A stretch of 31,272 nt of DNA from a virus, in the IMG/VR virus record IMGVR_UViG_3300042465_002156, positions 1-31,272 of that record; one strand, 5' to 3'. The position numbers were made by a program, and so were the translations under genes. The stretch's first letter is position 1; the number at the start of each line of letters is the position of its first letter. The notes under the pieces were generated by a model that was given only the letters and a program-made list of their open reading frames with translations, did no database searches and had not been told where the DNA came from. Positions 15,105 through 21,564 of this stretch are shown here, in pieces.

Positions 15105-15202
15105 TTATGTTGTATCGTTTTTATAAGATGTACCGCAACTTCGGTTGCACCCGAATCGAAGCTTTGCGCCGCGCTAATCGGCAGGTTAAATATCATGCTT
15201 AG
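15101..15202 (+). CDS. 33-residue basic micro-protein
   Basis: An ATG overlapping the nuclease stop (ATGA) with GGAG eight bases upstream opens a frame coding MIMLYRFYKMYRNFGC, then TRIEALRRANRQVKYHA. It is rich in Arg, Lys and Tyr with an amphipathic helix. The stop overlaps the next helicase start by eight bases, so both junctions show translational coupling. Short MLYRFYK..R..GCTR.EA.RRA proteins occur in other phages as I recall. Function unknown; RNA or DNA contact is possible. Confidence 0.62.
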   Translation: MIMLYRFYKMYRNFGCTRIEALRRANRQVKYHA

Positions 15203-16781
15203 AGAATACCAACAACGTGCTATTGACCAGCTATACGCATGGTTTGCAGCAGGTAATGATGGCAACCCATGTTTAGTACTGCCCACTGGTGCAGGTAAAA
15301 GCCACATTGTGGCCGCGCTATGCAAGGGTATTTTGCAAGAGTACCCAGATCAGCGCATTTTGATGTTGACGCATGTGAAAGAGCTGATACAGCAAAATGC
15401 TGAAAAGATGCGTCAACATTGGCCTAACGCGCCGATGGGTATCTATAGCTCTGGTTTGCGTTGTAAAGAACTAGGAGAACCGATAACCTTTGCAGGCATT
15501 CAATCGGTGGCTAAACGCGCCGCTGAAATAGGTCATGTGGACATAGTAATCATTGATGAGTGCCATTTGGTTAGCCACAAAGATGAGGGAGGGTATAGAA
15601 CGCTATTAGCGGCCTTACAAGCCATTAACCCAGCATTACGGGTGGTAGGCTTAACCGCCACTCCGTACCGCTTAGGCCACGGTTTAATCACTGATGCGCC
15701 TGCTTTGTTTAGTGCATTGATCGAGCCGGTAAGCATTGAGGAGCTAATTTTTAAAGGATATTTATCAAAGCTGCGAAGCAAGATAACCAAGGCCAAACTA
15801 TCCACTGAGGGTGTGCATAAGCGAGGCGGTGAATACATAGAATCAGAGTTGCAAGCTGCCGTAGACACTAATGACAAGAATCAATCTATTGTTAGCGAAG
15901 TAATCCGGTTGGCCGGTGATCGCAAATCATGGTTGTTTTTCTGCTCTGGTGTTGACCATGCGCGCCATGTGCAAGAGGTTTTAAATGCGCATGGCATTAC
16001 ATCGGCCTGCGTTGTTGGAGATACGCCAGCCGCTGAACGTGCGCGCATACTTGCTGATTTTAAGGCCGGTAAGATTAAGGCCTTAACTAATGCCAATGTG
16101 CTTACTACCGGATTTGACCATCCTAGCATTGACCTGATTGCCATGATGCGCCCCACTATGTCGCCAGGTCTATACGTGCAAATGGCTGGGCGAGGTTTGC
16201 GCATTGCAGACGGTAAAACAGATTGCATGGTGTTGGACTTTGCCGGCGTAGTTGACCAACATGGCCCAATTACAGCCGTCAAGCCTCCACCAAAGAAGGG
16301 CGATAAAGTAGGCGAGGCGCCGGTTAAAGTTTGCGAAAAATGTCAAGAAATTGTGCATATTAGCTGTAAGATATGCCCCGCCTGTGGTGCTGCTTTTCCA
16401 GAGATTGAAAAGCCAGCGTTAAAGCTGCATAACCTAGACATCATGGGCATAGAGGGTGTTGATCTAGACGTTACAGCCTGGCAATGGCGCAAGCATATCA
16501 GCCGTGCAAGCGGTAAAGAGATGTTGGCAGTTACTTACTATGGCGCGCTGTCAGATACGCCTGTAACAGAGTATTTAACGGTTATGCATGATGGCTATGC
16601 GGGCGAAAAAGCAAGGCGTTTATTAGCTGTGTTAGCAGATCAATCCAGCGCCACGCTTGACTATTCAATTGCTGACATACAGCACCATGCCGACGTTTTA
16701 AACCTAGCCAATGCCCCAGCCGCTATCGAATATAAAAGCGAAGGTAAATTTTTTACAGTAATGAAAAGGACTTTTCAATGA
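15195..16781 (+). CDS. SF2 DEAD/DEAH-box helicase with zinc ribbon
   Basis: A 528-residue superfamily 2 helicase of the ResIII/UvsW-like type. Motif I is PTGAGKS (30-36), motif II DECH (121-124), motif III TATP (154-157) and motif VI QMAGRGLR (329-336). A Cys cluster, C380-x2-C383 and C391-x2-C394-x2-C397, forms a zinc ribbon after the helicase core. The C-terminal 100 residues form an uncharacterised part (AWQWRKHISRASGKEMLAVTYY). It probably serves branch migration, recombination-dependent replication or origin unwinding with the Sak4/SSB/nuclease set. It starts inside the end of the 33-residue gene, with CAGG as ribosome-binding site. Confidence 0.88.
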   Translation: MLREYQQRAIDQLYAWFAAGNDGNPCLVLPTGAGKSHIVAALCKGILQEYPDQRILMLTHVKELIQQNAEKMRQHWPNAPMGIYSSGLRCKELGEPITFAGIQSVAKRAAEIGHVDIVIIDECHLVSHKDEGGYRTLLAALQAINPALRVVGLTATPYRLGHGLITDAPALFSALIEPVSIEELIFKGYLSKLRSKITKAKLSTEGVHKRGGEYIESELQAAVDTNDKNQSIVSEVIRLAGDRKSWLFFCSGVDHARHVQEVLNAHGITSACVVGDTPAAERARILADFKAGKIKALTNANVLTTGFDHPSIDLIAMMRPTMSPGLYVQMAGRGLRIADGKTDCMVLDFAGVVDQHGPITAVKPPPKKGDKVGEAPVKVCEKCQEIVHISCKICPACGAAFPEIEKPALKLHNLDIMGIEGVDLDVTAWQWRKHISRASGKEMLAVTYYGALSDTPVTEYLTVMHDGYAGEKARRLLAVLADQSSATLDYSIADIQHHADVLNLANAPAAIEYKSEGKFFTVMKRTFQ

Positions 16782-16969
16782 GATTGCAAGAACCCGAATT
16801 TGTAACGTTGTACCGCCAACAAATACAACAAATACCCCCTAAAGTGTGCCATACGTGCGAAAGCTACCAGCAGAATGGCATGTGTTTGGAATTTAACCAA
16901 GAGCCGCCGGAGTTGTTTACTCGCACTGTAGGCGTATGTGACCTGTGGACTGAGGAGATACCATTTTGA
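16778..16969 (+). CDS. Small cysteine-rich protein
   Basis: A 63-residue protein with four cysteines: CHTC (C24, C27), C36 in NGMCLEF and C54 in VGVCDLW, a pattern suited to one zinc site. Small phage proteins with this CxxC...C...VGxCDLW layout recur next to helicases. It overlaps the helicase stop by four bases (ATGA), so a role with the helicase or nuclease is likely but unproven. Confidence 0.65.
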   Translation: MRLQEPEFVTLYRQQIQQIPPKVCHTCESYQQNGMCLEFNQEPPELFTRTVGVCDLWTEEIPF

Positions 16970-17265
16970 CTATCAAACGCAACAACAAGATGCTTGCTAT
17001 TTGCAAAGCATTAGAAACTGTACAGCCGGCCAAATATCAGGTCATAAGTGCCGCATATGGCATGGCCTGTGATAAGCATGTACATACATACTTAAAACGC
17101 GCTATCAGCTATGGCCTGATGCACAAAGATGCAAACCTACTTTATACGCTAACAGACAACTGGCAAGAGATCATTGCAAAGCCGATGGAAGTGCAAACTG
17201 TGTATGTACCTCAAACTGCACGTTTTAAGCGTGTATCTAGCGTGTGGGACTTAGCCCATGCTTGA
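16966..17265 (+). CDS. Hypothetical protein, winged-helix-like, 99 residues
   Basis: It begins at TTG overlapping the preceding TGA, with GAGGAG eight bases upstream. Residues 7-62 (MLAICKALETVQPAKYQVISAAYG, then VHTYLKRAISYGLM, then LLYTLTDNWQEII) have the helix-helix-wing look of winged-helix proteins that end in a 'YxLTDxG' strand. No certain family can be named. It may be a DNA-binding accessory. The eight-base overlap with the VRR-NUC gene links them translationally. Confidence 0.6.
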   Translation: MTIKRNNKMLAICKALETVQPAKYQVISAAYGMACDKHVHTYLKRAISYGLMHKDANLLYTLTDNWQEIIAKPMEVQTVYVPQTARFKRVSSVWDLAHA

Positions 17266-17617
17266 TAAAGTACCCAGCGAACATTACGAACAGTCTATGT
17301 TTGTGCAATGGTTTAGACGCACTTATCCCGATGTGCTTATCTTTGCCATACCTAACGGTGGTGCTCGCAGCATCACTACAGCAGCCGCGCTCAAGGTCGA
17401 GGGTGTCACTAAAGGCATACCCGATCTATTCATACCAGCCTGGCGTTTGTGGGTTGAGATGAAGCGCATTAAAGGTGGAGTGCTTAGTCCAGATCAAAAA
17501 AACATTAAAAAGTATCTTGAAAGTGTTGCAATGTGTGTTATAGTTTGCAAAGGTGCTGAGGATGCTAAATTGCAAATTCAGCAGTTCTTACAAACGATAA
17601 AGGAACCAAGTGATTAA
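17258..17617 (+). CDS. VRR-NUC nuclease
   Basis: A 119-residue minimal VRR-NUC domain, a branch of the PD-(D/E)XK nucleases. Landmarks are IPNGGARS (31-38), GVTKGIPDLFIP with D56, and LWVEMKR with E67 and K69, followed by GGVLSPDQKNI containing Q80. This is the full active-site set. Stand-alone VRR-NUC proteins of phages are thought to act on branched DNA (Holliday-junction-like structures), consistent with the recombination genes around it. The start lies inside the previous gene; a weak GGGA is the only ribosome-binding hint. Confidence 0.87.
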   Translation: MLDKVPSEHYEQSMFVQWFRRTYPDVLIFAIPNGGARSITTAAALKVEGVTKGIPDLFIPAWRLWVEMKRIKGGVLSPDQKNIKKYLESVAMCVIVCKGAEDAKLQIQQFLQTIKEPSD

Positions 17618-17747
17618 AGATAAGTTTTTTAGCATGCGTATGACAAAGGATATGTTAGATGCTTTAAAGGTGGAGGCTGCTAAAAACAGCCGCACCGTTG
17701 CAGGTCAAATTATTGCTTACATCAAACAAGGTTTGCAAAATGTATGA
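17610..17747 (+). CDS. Arc-like ribbon-helix-helix protein
   Basis: A 45-residue frame with GTG start and AAGGA five bases before it. The translation MIKDKFFSMRMTKDMLDALK, then VEAAKNSRTVAGQIIAYIKQ, matches the Arc/MetJ fold: a short beta-strand (FFSMRMT), helix A (KDMLDALKVEAAKN), a turn with the conserved small/polar positions, and helix B (VAGQIIAYIKQGL). It overlaps the VRR-NUC stop by eight bases and the next start by eight. It would act as a dimer on DNA, perhaps repressing early genes. Confidence 0.72.
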   Translation: MIKDKFFSMRMTKDMLDALKVEAAKNSRTVAGQIIAYIKQGLQNV

Positions 17748-18087
17748 AATAGACATTAACCAAGAGGGGCCATGCGCAAAAGCTGTTTATTGCATGATAA
17801 CCAGCCAGCGTTATCTTAAAAATTCTCAATGGCCAAACAAAAAAGAGTTGTACGTTGCTGATGGCAGAGCATTTGCCAAAGTAAAAATTGCAACTCCACG
17901 TTTGATTGAGACTCAAAAAGAATTAAAAAAATGGATAGACCCTAAAAAGGTTTATTTCATGGATGCAATTACTGGCACTCTTTATTATGAAGATGGCATT
18001 TGTGTTAGTAATTATAAAAAGCAACGTAAGTTTGTACGTAACCAAAAATTGGCAACTAAGATTTTAAAGGAAACCAGAGCAATATGA
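17740..18087 (+). CDS. Hypothetical protein, 115 residues
   Basis: I start this at the ATG at 17740, which has AAGG eight bases upstream and overlaps the ribbon-helix-helix gene by eight bases; a longer TTG start would overlap it almost wholly. The product begins MYEIDINQEGPCAKAVYCM and ends in a basic stretch (NYKKQRKFVRNQKLATKIL). No known domain is recognised. The middle has beta-like runs (ELYVADGRAFAKVKIA, VYFMDAITGTLYYEDG). It overlaps the DUF3310 gene by four bases. Confidence 0.6.
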   Translation: MYEIDINQEGPCAKAVYCMITSQRYLKNSQWPNKKELYVADGRAFAKVKIATPRLIETQKELKKWIDPKKVYFMDAITGTLYYEDGICVSNYKKQRKFVRNQKLATKILKETRAI

Positions 18088-18308
18088 TTAAACAAACTCA
18101 AGTTGGTGGAGATCATTACCGCAAGTTAAAAATTCAACCTATTGAATTTATACATGGTAACAAAATCAGCTACATGGAAGGTAACGTAATTAAATACGTT
18201 GTCCGGTGGCGTGATAAAGGTGGAATTGAAGATTTACGCAAAGCGCGCCATTATTTAGATTTGCTTATAGAAATGGAAACTAAATGCTCGGTAGCAATAG
18301 ACCTTTAA
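18084..18308 (+). CDS. DUF3310 (SaV-like) protein
   Basis: A 74-residue protein with the full DUF3310 signature: VGGDHYRKLKIQPIEFI, then ISYMEGNVIKYVVRW, then GGIEDLRKARHYLDLLIE. The family is widespread in tailed phages and is sometimes labelled nucleotide kinase-like, without firm biochemistry. It is linked to its neighbours by ATGA and TAATG overlaps in the early operon. Confidence 0.9.
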   Translation: MIKQTQVGGDHYRKLKIQPIEFIHGNKISYMEGNVIKYVVRWRDKGGIEDLRKARHYLDLLIEMETKCSVAIDL

Positions 18309-18430
18309 TGCTTTGCGAAAAATGCGAGACAAAACGTGTTCCCGAAGGTGGGATTTTTATTGGACAAGCGCGATGGTTATGCGCTAGATGTTGGAAAAAA
18401 CGCAATGACAAAACGAAGAAAACGGCCTAG
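18308..18430 (+). CDS. 40-residue zinc-ribbon micro-protein
   Basis: The ATG overlaps the DUF3310 stop by one base (TAATG). The translation has two CxxC knuckles, LCEKCETKR (C3, C6) and WLCARCWKK (C25, C28), and a lysine-rich tail (KKRNDKTKKTA). Nineteen residues lie between the knuckles (IFIGQARW), so a single zinc ribbon is likely. It could bind nucleic acid or a host polymerase. It overlaps the next gene by 26 bases. Confidence 0.62.
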   Translation: MLCEKCETKRVPEGGIFIGQARWLCARCWKKRNDKTKKTA

Positions 18431-18887
18431 CAGTGTTTATAGTTTTTTGGATGAGATTATGGCTAGTCCAACTCAACCAATGCCGCAAGCAATGCGCAAT
18501 TCGCAGCTAACCCAGATGCTGACTGGGTTAAACGCCATGGAAAAAGATGCAGAGCCAAAGATAAGAGACTGGCAGGTTGTAAGCGATGCTATCAATCTAA
18601 TGGAGACGTTAGTTGCAATGCGCGTATGTGATGATGCTAGCGGGTTACTTAATGATGCCATTGCAGCTATGGCTAAAGCCGGACAGAGGCATATGGCCGG
18701 TGGAAACATACGTTTAGATGCTAACGGAATACAAGCGGTTAGAGCCGTGATAGAGGACTATGCAAGCATGCTTAATATGGTGTCACATAGAGACATGGTG
18801 CATTGCCATCGGCAAACTGAAAAACGTATTTTAGAAATTTTTAAAGGCAAAAATTTTCCACATGATGTAAAGGTAATTGCGCTGTGA
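18405..18887 (+). CDS. Conserved phage protein, helical, 160 residues
   Basis: The start at 18405 (MTKRRKRPSSVYSF) was chosen over an upstream one because the basic N-terminus is typical of this group and the extra residues lie in the zinc-ribbon gene. The protein is mostly helical: MLTGLNAMEK, WQVVSDAINLMETLVAM, LLNDAIAAMAKAGQRH, LDANGIQAVRAVIEDYASML. Similar proteins with KR-rich starts and 'AG.R....G.....D....L......D' patterns are common in phages of Burkholderiales and others. Function unknown. Confidence 0.65.
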   Translation: MTKRRKRPSSVYSFLDEIMASPTQPMPQAMRNSQLTQMLTGLNAMEKDAEPKIRDWQVVSDAINLMETLVAMRVCDDASGLLNDAIAAMAKAGQRHMAGGNIRLDANGIQAVRAVIEDYASMLNMVSHRDMVHCHRQTEKRILEIFKGKNFPHDVKVIAL

Positions 18888-19057
18888 AAAGTGATTTGAT
18901 GGAACCTATCTTAATGACAGATAGAGATAAATTGGCAGTTGAAGCCGTGATTGAATTGTTACCGCGTTATGCAAAGCGGTTTAATTTTGACATTGTAGCC
19001 ATAGCCTACGCAATGGCCGACGAAACATTAATTGAGATTGAAAGGACTAAAAAATGA
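18884..19057 (+). CDS. Hypothetical protein, 57 residues
   Basis: A GTG start overlaps the previous stop by four bases (GTGA). An ATG at 18899 is an alternative. The protein is acidic and helical (DKLAVEAVIELLPRYAKRF, then IVAIAYAMADETLIEIER). No family recognised. The ribosome-binding site (AAAGG) is ten bases off, so translation may depend on coupling. Confidence 0.5.
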   Translation: MKSDLMEPILMTDRDKLAVEAVIELLPRYAKRFNFDIVAIAYAMADETLIEIERTKK

Positions 19058-19164
19058 ACGACGATTTTTATTATGTACAAACAACTATGGATTGGTTCTA
19101 TAGTTTTTTAGTAGCTTTAGGTGCCGTAGGTGCTGTAGCTATAGCCGTGGTGGTGACATTATGA
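19054..19164 (+). CDS. 36-residue membrane micro-protein
   Basis: It codes MNDDFYYVQTTMDWFYSF followed by a hydrophobic helix (LVALGAVGAVAIAVVVTL) reaching the C-terminus, an N-out or tail-anchored topology. ATGA overlaps connect it to both neighbours and AAAGGA precedes the ATG. It is the only clearly membrane-bound product of the rightward operon. Possible roles are membrane-level exclusion or recruitment of replication, without direct evidence. Confidence 0.55.
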   Translation: MNDDFYYVQTTMDWFYSFLVALGAVGAVAIAVVVTL

Positions 19165-19331
19165 ACTACAAACCAGCTCTTGAATATGCAGGTTTTATTG
19201 CCTTATCAGACTTAGTAACACGGTTGCAAGAACATGCAAAAATTACATCAAACCTGAACCTTGCATGTGACATAGCAATGGCAGCAAGTTTGATTGAAAA
19301 TCTTTTAAGGAATAGCGATGACTTCAAATAA
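19161..19331 (+). CDS. Hypothetical protein, 56 residues
   Basis: A helical protein (EYAGFIALSDLVTRLQEHAK, then LACDIAMAASLIENLL) with an ATG overlapping the previous stop by four bases. It overlaps the next gene by 14 bases. No recognised family. The chain of overlaps supports reality more than the sequence itself does. Confidence 0.5.
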   Translation: MNYKPALEYAGFIALSDLVTRLQEHAKITSNLNLACDIAMAASLIENLLRNSDDFK

Positions 19332-19686
19332 ATGGCAAAAAGCAATATTAGATCAATTGGCAATAGCGGAGATTGAGGACGACTGCGACCTTCGGAGTCC
19401 CGCAAAGGTGTTACAGGAGTTGATTGACTGGCATGTTATGTGTGCACTTGACCCTGCTATCAGTGACCGAGCACAGGCGCTGGTTGATCGTGGTATGCGC
19501 TACCAACGTCAGGGACGGACAGCAACCAAGCGTGAGTGGGTCGGATTGAACGATGTGGAAATTGTTGCGGCACTGACTGATCTGCCCCATTTCAGGCTGT
19601 ACTTCCTACAAATTGCAAGGGCGGTAGAAGGCGCTCTGAAGGAAAAGAACACAGATGCTGTGATCGGGTTTTTAGGTACGAACTAG
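19318..19686 (+). CDS. Hypothetical protein with WVGL-type C-terminal module
   Basis: A 122-residue protein. The first 70 residues (MTSNKWQKAILDQLAIAEIE onward) are helical and unmatched. Residues about 74-112 contain EWVGLNDVEIVAALTDLP, then YFLQIARAVEGALKEKN, which also occurs in the following gene. The module is common near the end of early operons in Burkholderiales-type phages. AAGGA precedes the start inside the previous frame. Confidence 0.65.
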   Translation: MTSNKWQKAILDQLAIAEIEDDCDLRSPAKVLQELIDWHVMCALDPAISDRAQALVDRGMRYQRQGRTATKREWVGLNDVEIVAALTDLPHFRLYFLQIARAVEGALKEKNTDAVIGFLGTN

Positions 19687-19697
19687 GAGAAAAACAC

Positions 19698-20060
19698 ATG
19701 ACAACACTTGAACAAGCAGCGCGTCAGGCGCTGGAGGCTTTGGATGAAAGTTGGCACTTGATTCCAAAACCAGATTACGCAAGGTTGGCAATCGCCGCCT
19801 TGCGAGAAGCACTTGAGCCACCAAAGCAGGAGCCGGTGGCATGGTGGAACCCAAGAAAAGACACGGTAAGCTGTGACCCAGTGCATCGACATCACCCCGA
19901 CTGCACTCCACTCTACACCATACCGCCTATGCGCGCATGGGTTGGCTTGACAGACGTAGAAATTGGCGATGCACTGATTGATTTGCCTGTTTTGGGCAAC
20001 GGGTACTTCCTGAGAATTGCCAGAGCCATTGAAACAGCCTTAAAGGACAAAAATATATGA
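19698..20060 (+). CDS. Hypothetical protein with WVGL-type C-terminal module
   Basis: A 120-residue protein preceded by AGGAG. The N-terminus is helical (EQAARQALEALDESW, then YARLAIAALREALE), a linker carries PVAWWNPRK and TPLYTIPP, and the C-terminus is AWVGLTDVEIGDALIDLP, then YFLRIARAIETALKDKN. The linker plus module is recognisable in many phage proteins of unknown function (PVAW...PLYT.PP.R.WVGLTD.EI). It shares the final module with the gene just upstream. Confidence 0.72.
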   Translation: MTTLEQAARQALEALDESWHLIPKPDYARLAIAALREALEPPKQEPVAWWNPRKDTVSCDPVHRHHPDCTPLYTIPPMRAWVGLTDVEIGDALIDLPVLGNGYFLRIARAIETALKDKNI

Positions 20061-20686
20061 ACGTCAAATTAGTATGGGCTACGCCCGAAGCCGACAAAAT
20101 GATTGCAGAGATTGCGCGGGTATCCAATCCCGACAATCAAAAGAACCCCAACATCGAGGGGTTGTTGAAGTACATGATGCGCGAGGGACACGTAAGCCCT
20201 TTCGAGATGGCTAACGCTTGCGTCGAGATTACGACTACACGCGATATTGGCAGGCAGATTTTGCGCCATCGCAGTTTTAATTTTCAAGAGTTCAGCGGAA
20301 GATACCAAAGCTATGACAAGTTGCCTGATGCGCCGTTACGCGAGTGTCGATTGCAAGATACTAAGAACCGTCAGAACAGTATTGCCACTGATGACTACGA
20401 GCTAACCCAGACATGGGAACTAGCCCAACAAACCATATTAAAAGAAGCGCATACCGCTTACCAATGGGCACTTGAACAAGGAATTGCCAAAGAGCAGGCA
20501 AGGGCGTTACTGCCCGAAGGCCTAACTGCTTCTAGGCTTTACATGAATGGGAATTTGCGGAGTTGGATTCACTACCTACAAAGCAGACTGCATAAGTCAA
20601 CTCAAAAAGAACATCGAGATATTGCTGTGCAAATATTGAGTATTTTGAGTGATGTTGCGCCTATAACTATGGAAGCGTTTTTTTAA
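20057..20686 (+). CDS. thyX: FAD-dependent thymidylate synthase
   Basis: A 209-residue ThyX that makes dTMP from dUMP with methylenetetrahydrofolate and NADPH. The diagnostic RHRx7S motif is complete: R70-H71-R72 followed by S80 in RHRSFNFQEFSGRY. The C-terminal NLRSWIHYLQSRL and EHRDIAVQI carry the expected substrate-binding arginines. It supplies dTMP for phage DNA synthesis. It is the last gene of the rightward operon, overlaps the previous gene by four bases and has AAAGGA upstream. Its stop overlaps the convergent endolysin by four bases, and a terminator follows. Confidence 0.95.
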   Translation: MNVKLVWATPEADKMIAEIARVSNPDNQKNPNIEGLLKYMMREGHVSPFEMANACVEITTTRDIGRQILRHRSFNFQEFSGRYQSYDKLPDAPLRECRLQDTKNRQNSIATDDYELTQTWELAQQTILKEAHTAYQWALEQGIAKEQARALLPEGLTASRLYMNGNLRSWIHYLQSRLHKSTQKEHRDIAVQILSILSDVAPITMEAFF

Positions 20687-21147
20687 GCAACTAAGCCGGT
20701 AAGATAGATAGTCTTACCATCTTTTTTGATAGCGGTTAAAGCCTGATTTTTTAGGCTTTTAGGGTCATACGATACATGCACCCAGCCGCTATGCGGATTT
20801 CCCATTACGTAGAATTCTAAAATTACTTGCGTAAACTTTAGATTGTGCAATATCCAATTTGCTAAATCATAATTAGAGATACCTGGCACTTCAATGTCCG
20901 CTGCAAAACCTTGCATATGGTCTGATGTTTTAGAGCCTCCAACGGCTTTATTAACTGCAGGACTACGATAACCACTGCTAATTTTTACCGGCTTTTCGTA
21001 ATGCTCGCGTATAGGCTGCAATACGTTAATAACCAATTCTCGCAGATTCTGCAATATTCCTTGCGTTGGTGTATTGTCTAAATTGTTGCGTAAAGCAATA
21101 TCGCTTTTTATCAATTCAAGCAATGTAAAATTTTCGCTAAGTTTCAT
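20683..21147 (-). CDS. Endolysin, peptidase M15 family
   Basis: A 154-residue single-domain D,D-/L,D-carboxypeptidase-like lysin. Zinc ligands are H77 and D84 in SDHMQGFAADIE and H124 in GWVHVSYD; the KISSGYRSPAVN segment (55-66) is also typical of M15_3. It cuts peptide links in host peptidoglycan. No signal peptide, so it needs the holin encoded four bases upstream in overlap. Its 3' coding part contains, on the opposite strand, the terminator of the thyX operon. Confidence 0.9.
   Translation of the reverse strand: MKLSENFTLLELIKSDIALRNNLDNTPTQGILQNLRELVINVLQPIREHYEKPVKISSGYRSPAVNKAVGGSKTSDHMQGFAADIEVPGISNYDLANWILHNLKFTQVILEFYVMGNPHSGWVHVSYDPKSLKNQALTAIKKDGKTIYLTGLVA
20698..20727 (+). terminator. 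Intrinsic terminator of the rightward operon
   Basis: GGTAAGA-TAGATAG-TCTTACC (20698-20718) followed by ATC and six T. It lies 12 bases past the thyX stop and entirely within the antisense end of the endolysin gene. Confidence 0.7.
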
Positions 21148-21554
21148 TTTTTAGTTCTCATATCTGCTAATTTTTCTACAGTTCTACCGCCAAAGTATGC
21201 CAAAAATATGATCTGCCCCCATTGGCCTAGCAACTGCACATATGATTCTTGAGCGTTGTAACCGTAGGCAGACATAAATGTAAATAGAAAATACGCCACA
21301 AAGATAGCTATAAGCGCCATAGGGCGTATATTTTTAGATAGCCAACTATCACTAGCCATGTCGGCTTTCCATCGGTCTGATACGGCTGTATGTTCAATCT
21401 CAAATAGCTTTGTATCGTTAGCCATCTTTGCTAATTCGCCATCCTGCGCCATTACAGCTAATTCCATTTGCGCCTTAGCTTTGGCCTCAGGGTCTGGTAT
21501 TAACTTGTCAATGAGTTTTCCGCCTACGGTTAACAGTGCATCTAAACCAAACAT
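21144..21554 (-). CDS. Holin, 3TM/GTA-holin-like
   Basis: A 136-residue membrane protein. The N-terminal amphipathic part (ALLTVGGKLIDKLIPDPEAKAKAQ) is typical of the GTA_holin_3TM family, and two hydrophobic spans follow at about 77-96 and 105-123. It would form the inner-membrane lesion that releases the endolysin. AAAGG precedes the ATG, and the stop overlaps the endolysin start by four bases. The family is inferred from its signature DK.IPDP..KA.A and helix layout. Confidence 0.82.
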   Translation of the reverse strand: MFGLDALLTVGGKLIDKLIPDPEAKAKAQMELAVMAQDGELAKMANDTKLFEIEHTAVSDRWKADMASDSWLSKNIRPMALIAIFVAYFLFTFMSAYGYNAQESYVQLLGQWGQIIFLAYFGGRTVEKLADMRTKK

Positions 21555-21564
21555 ATAAAACCTT

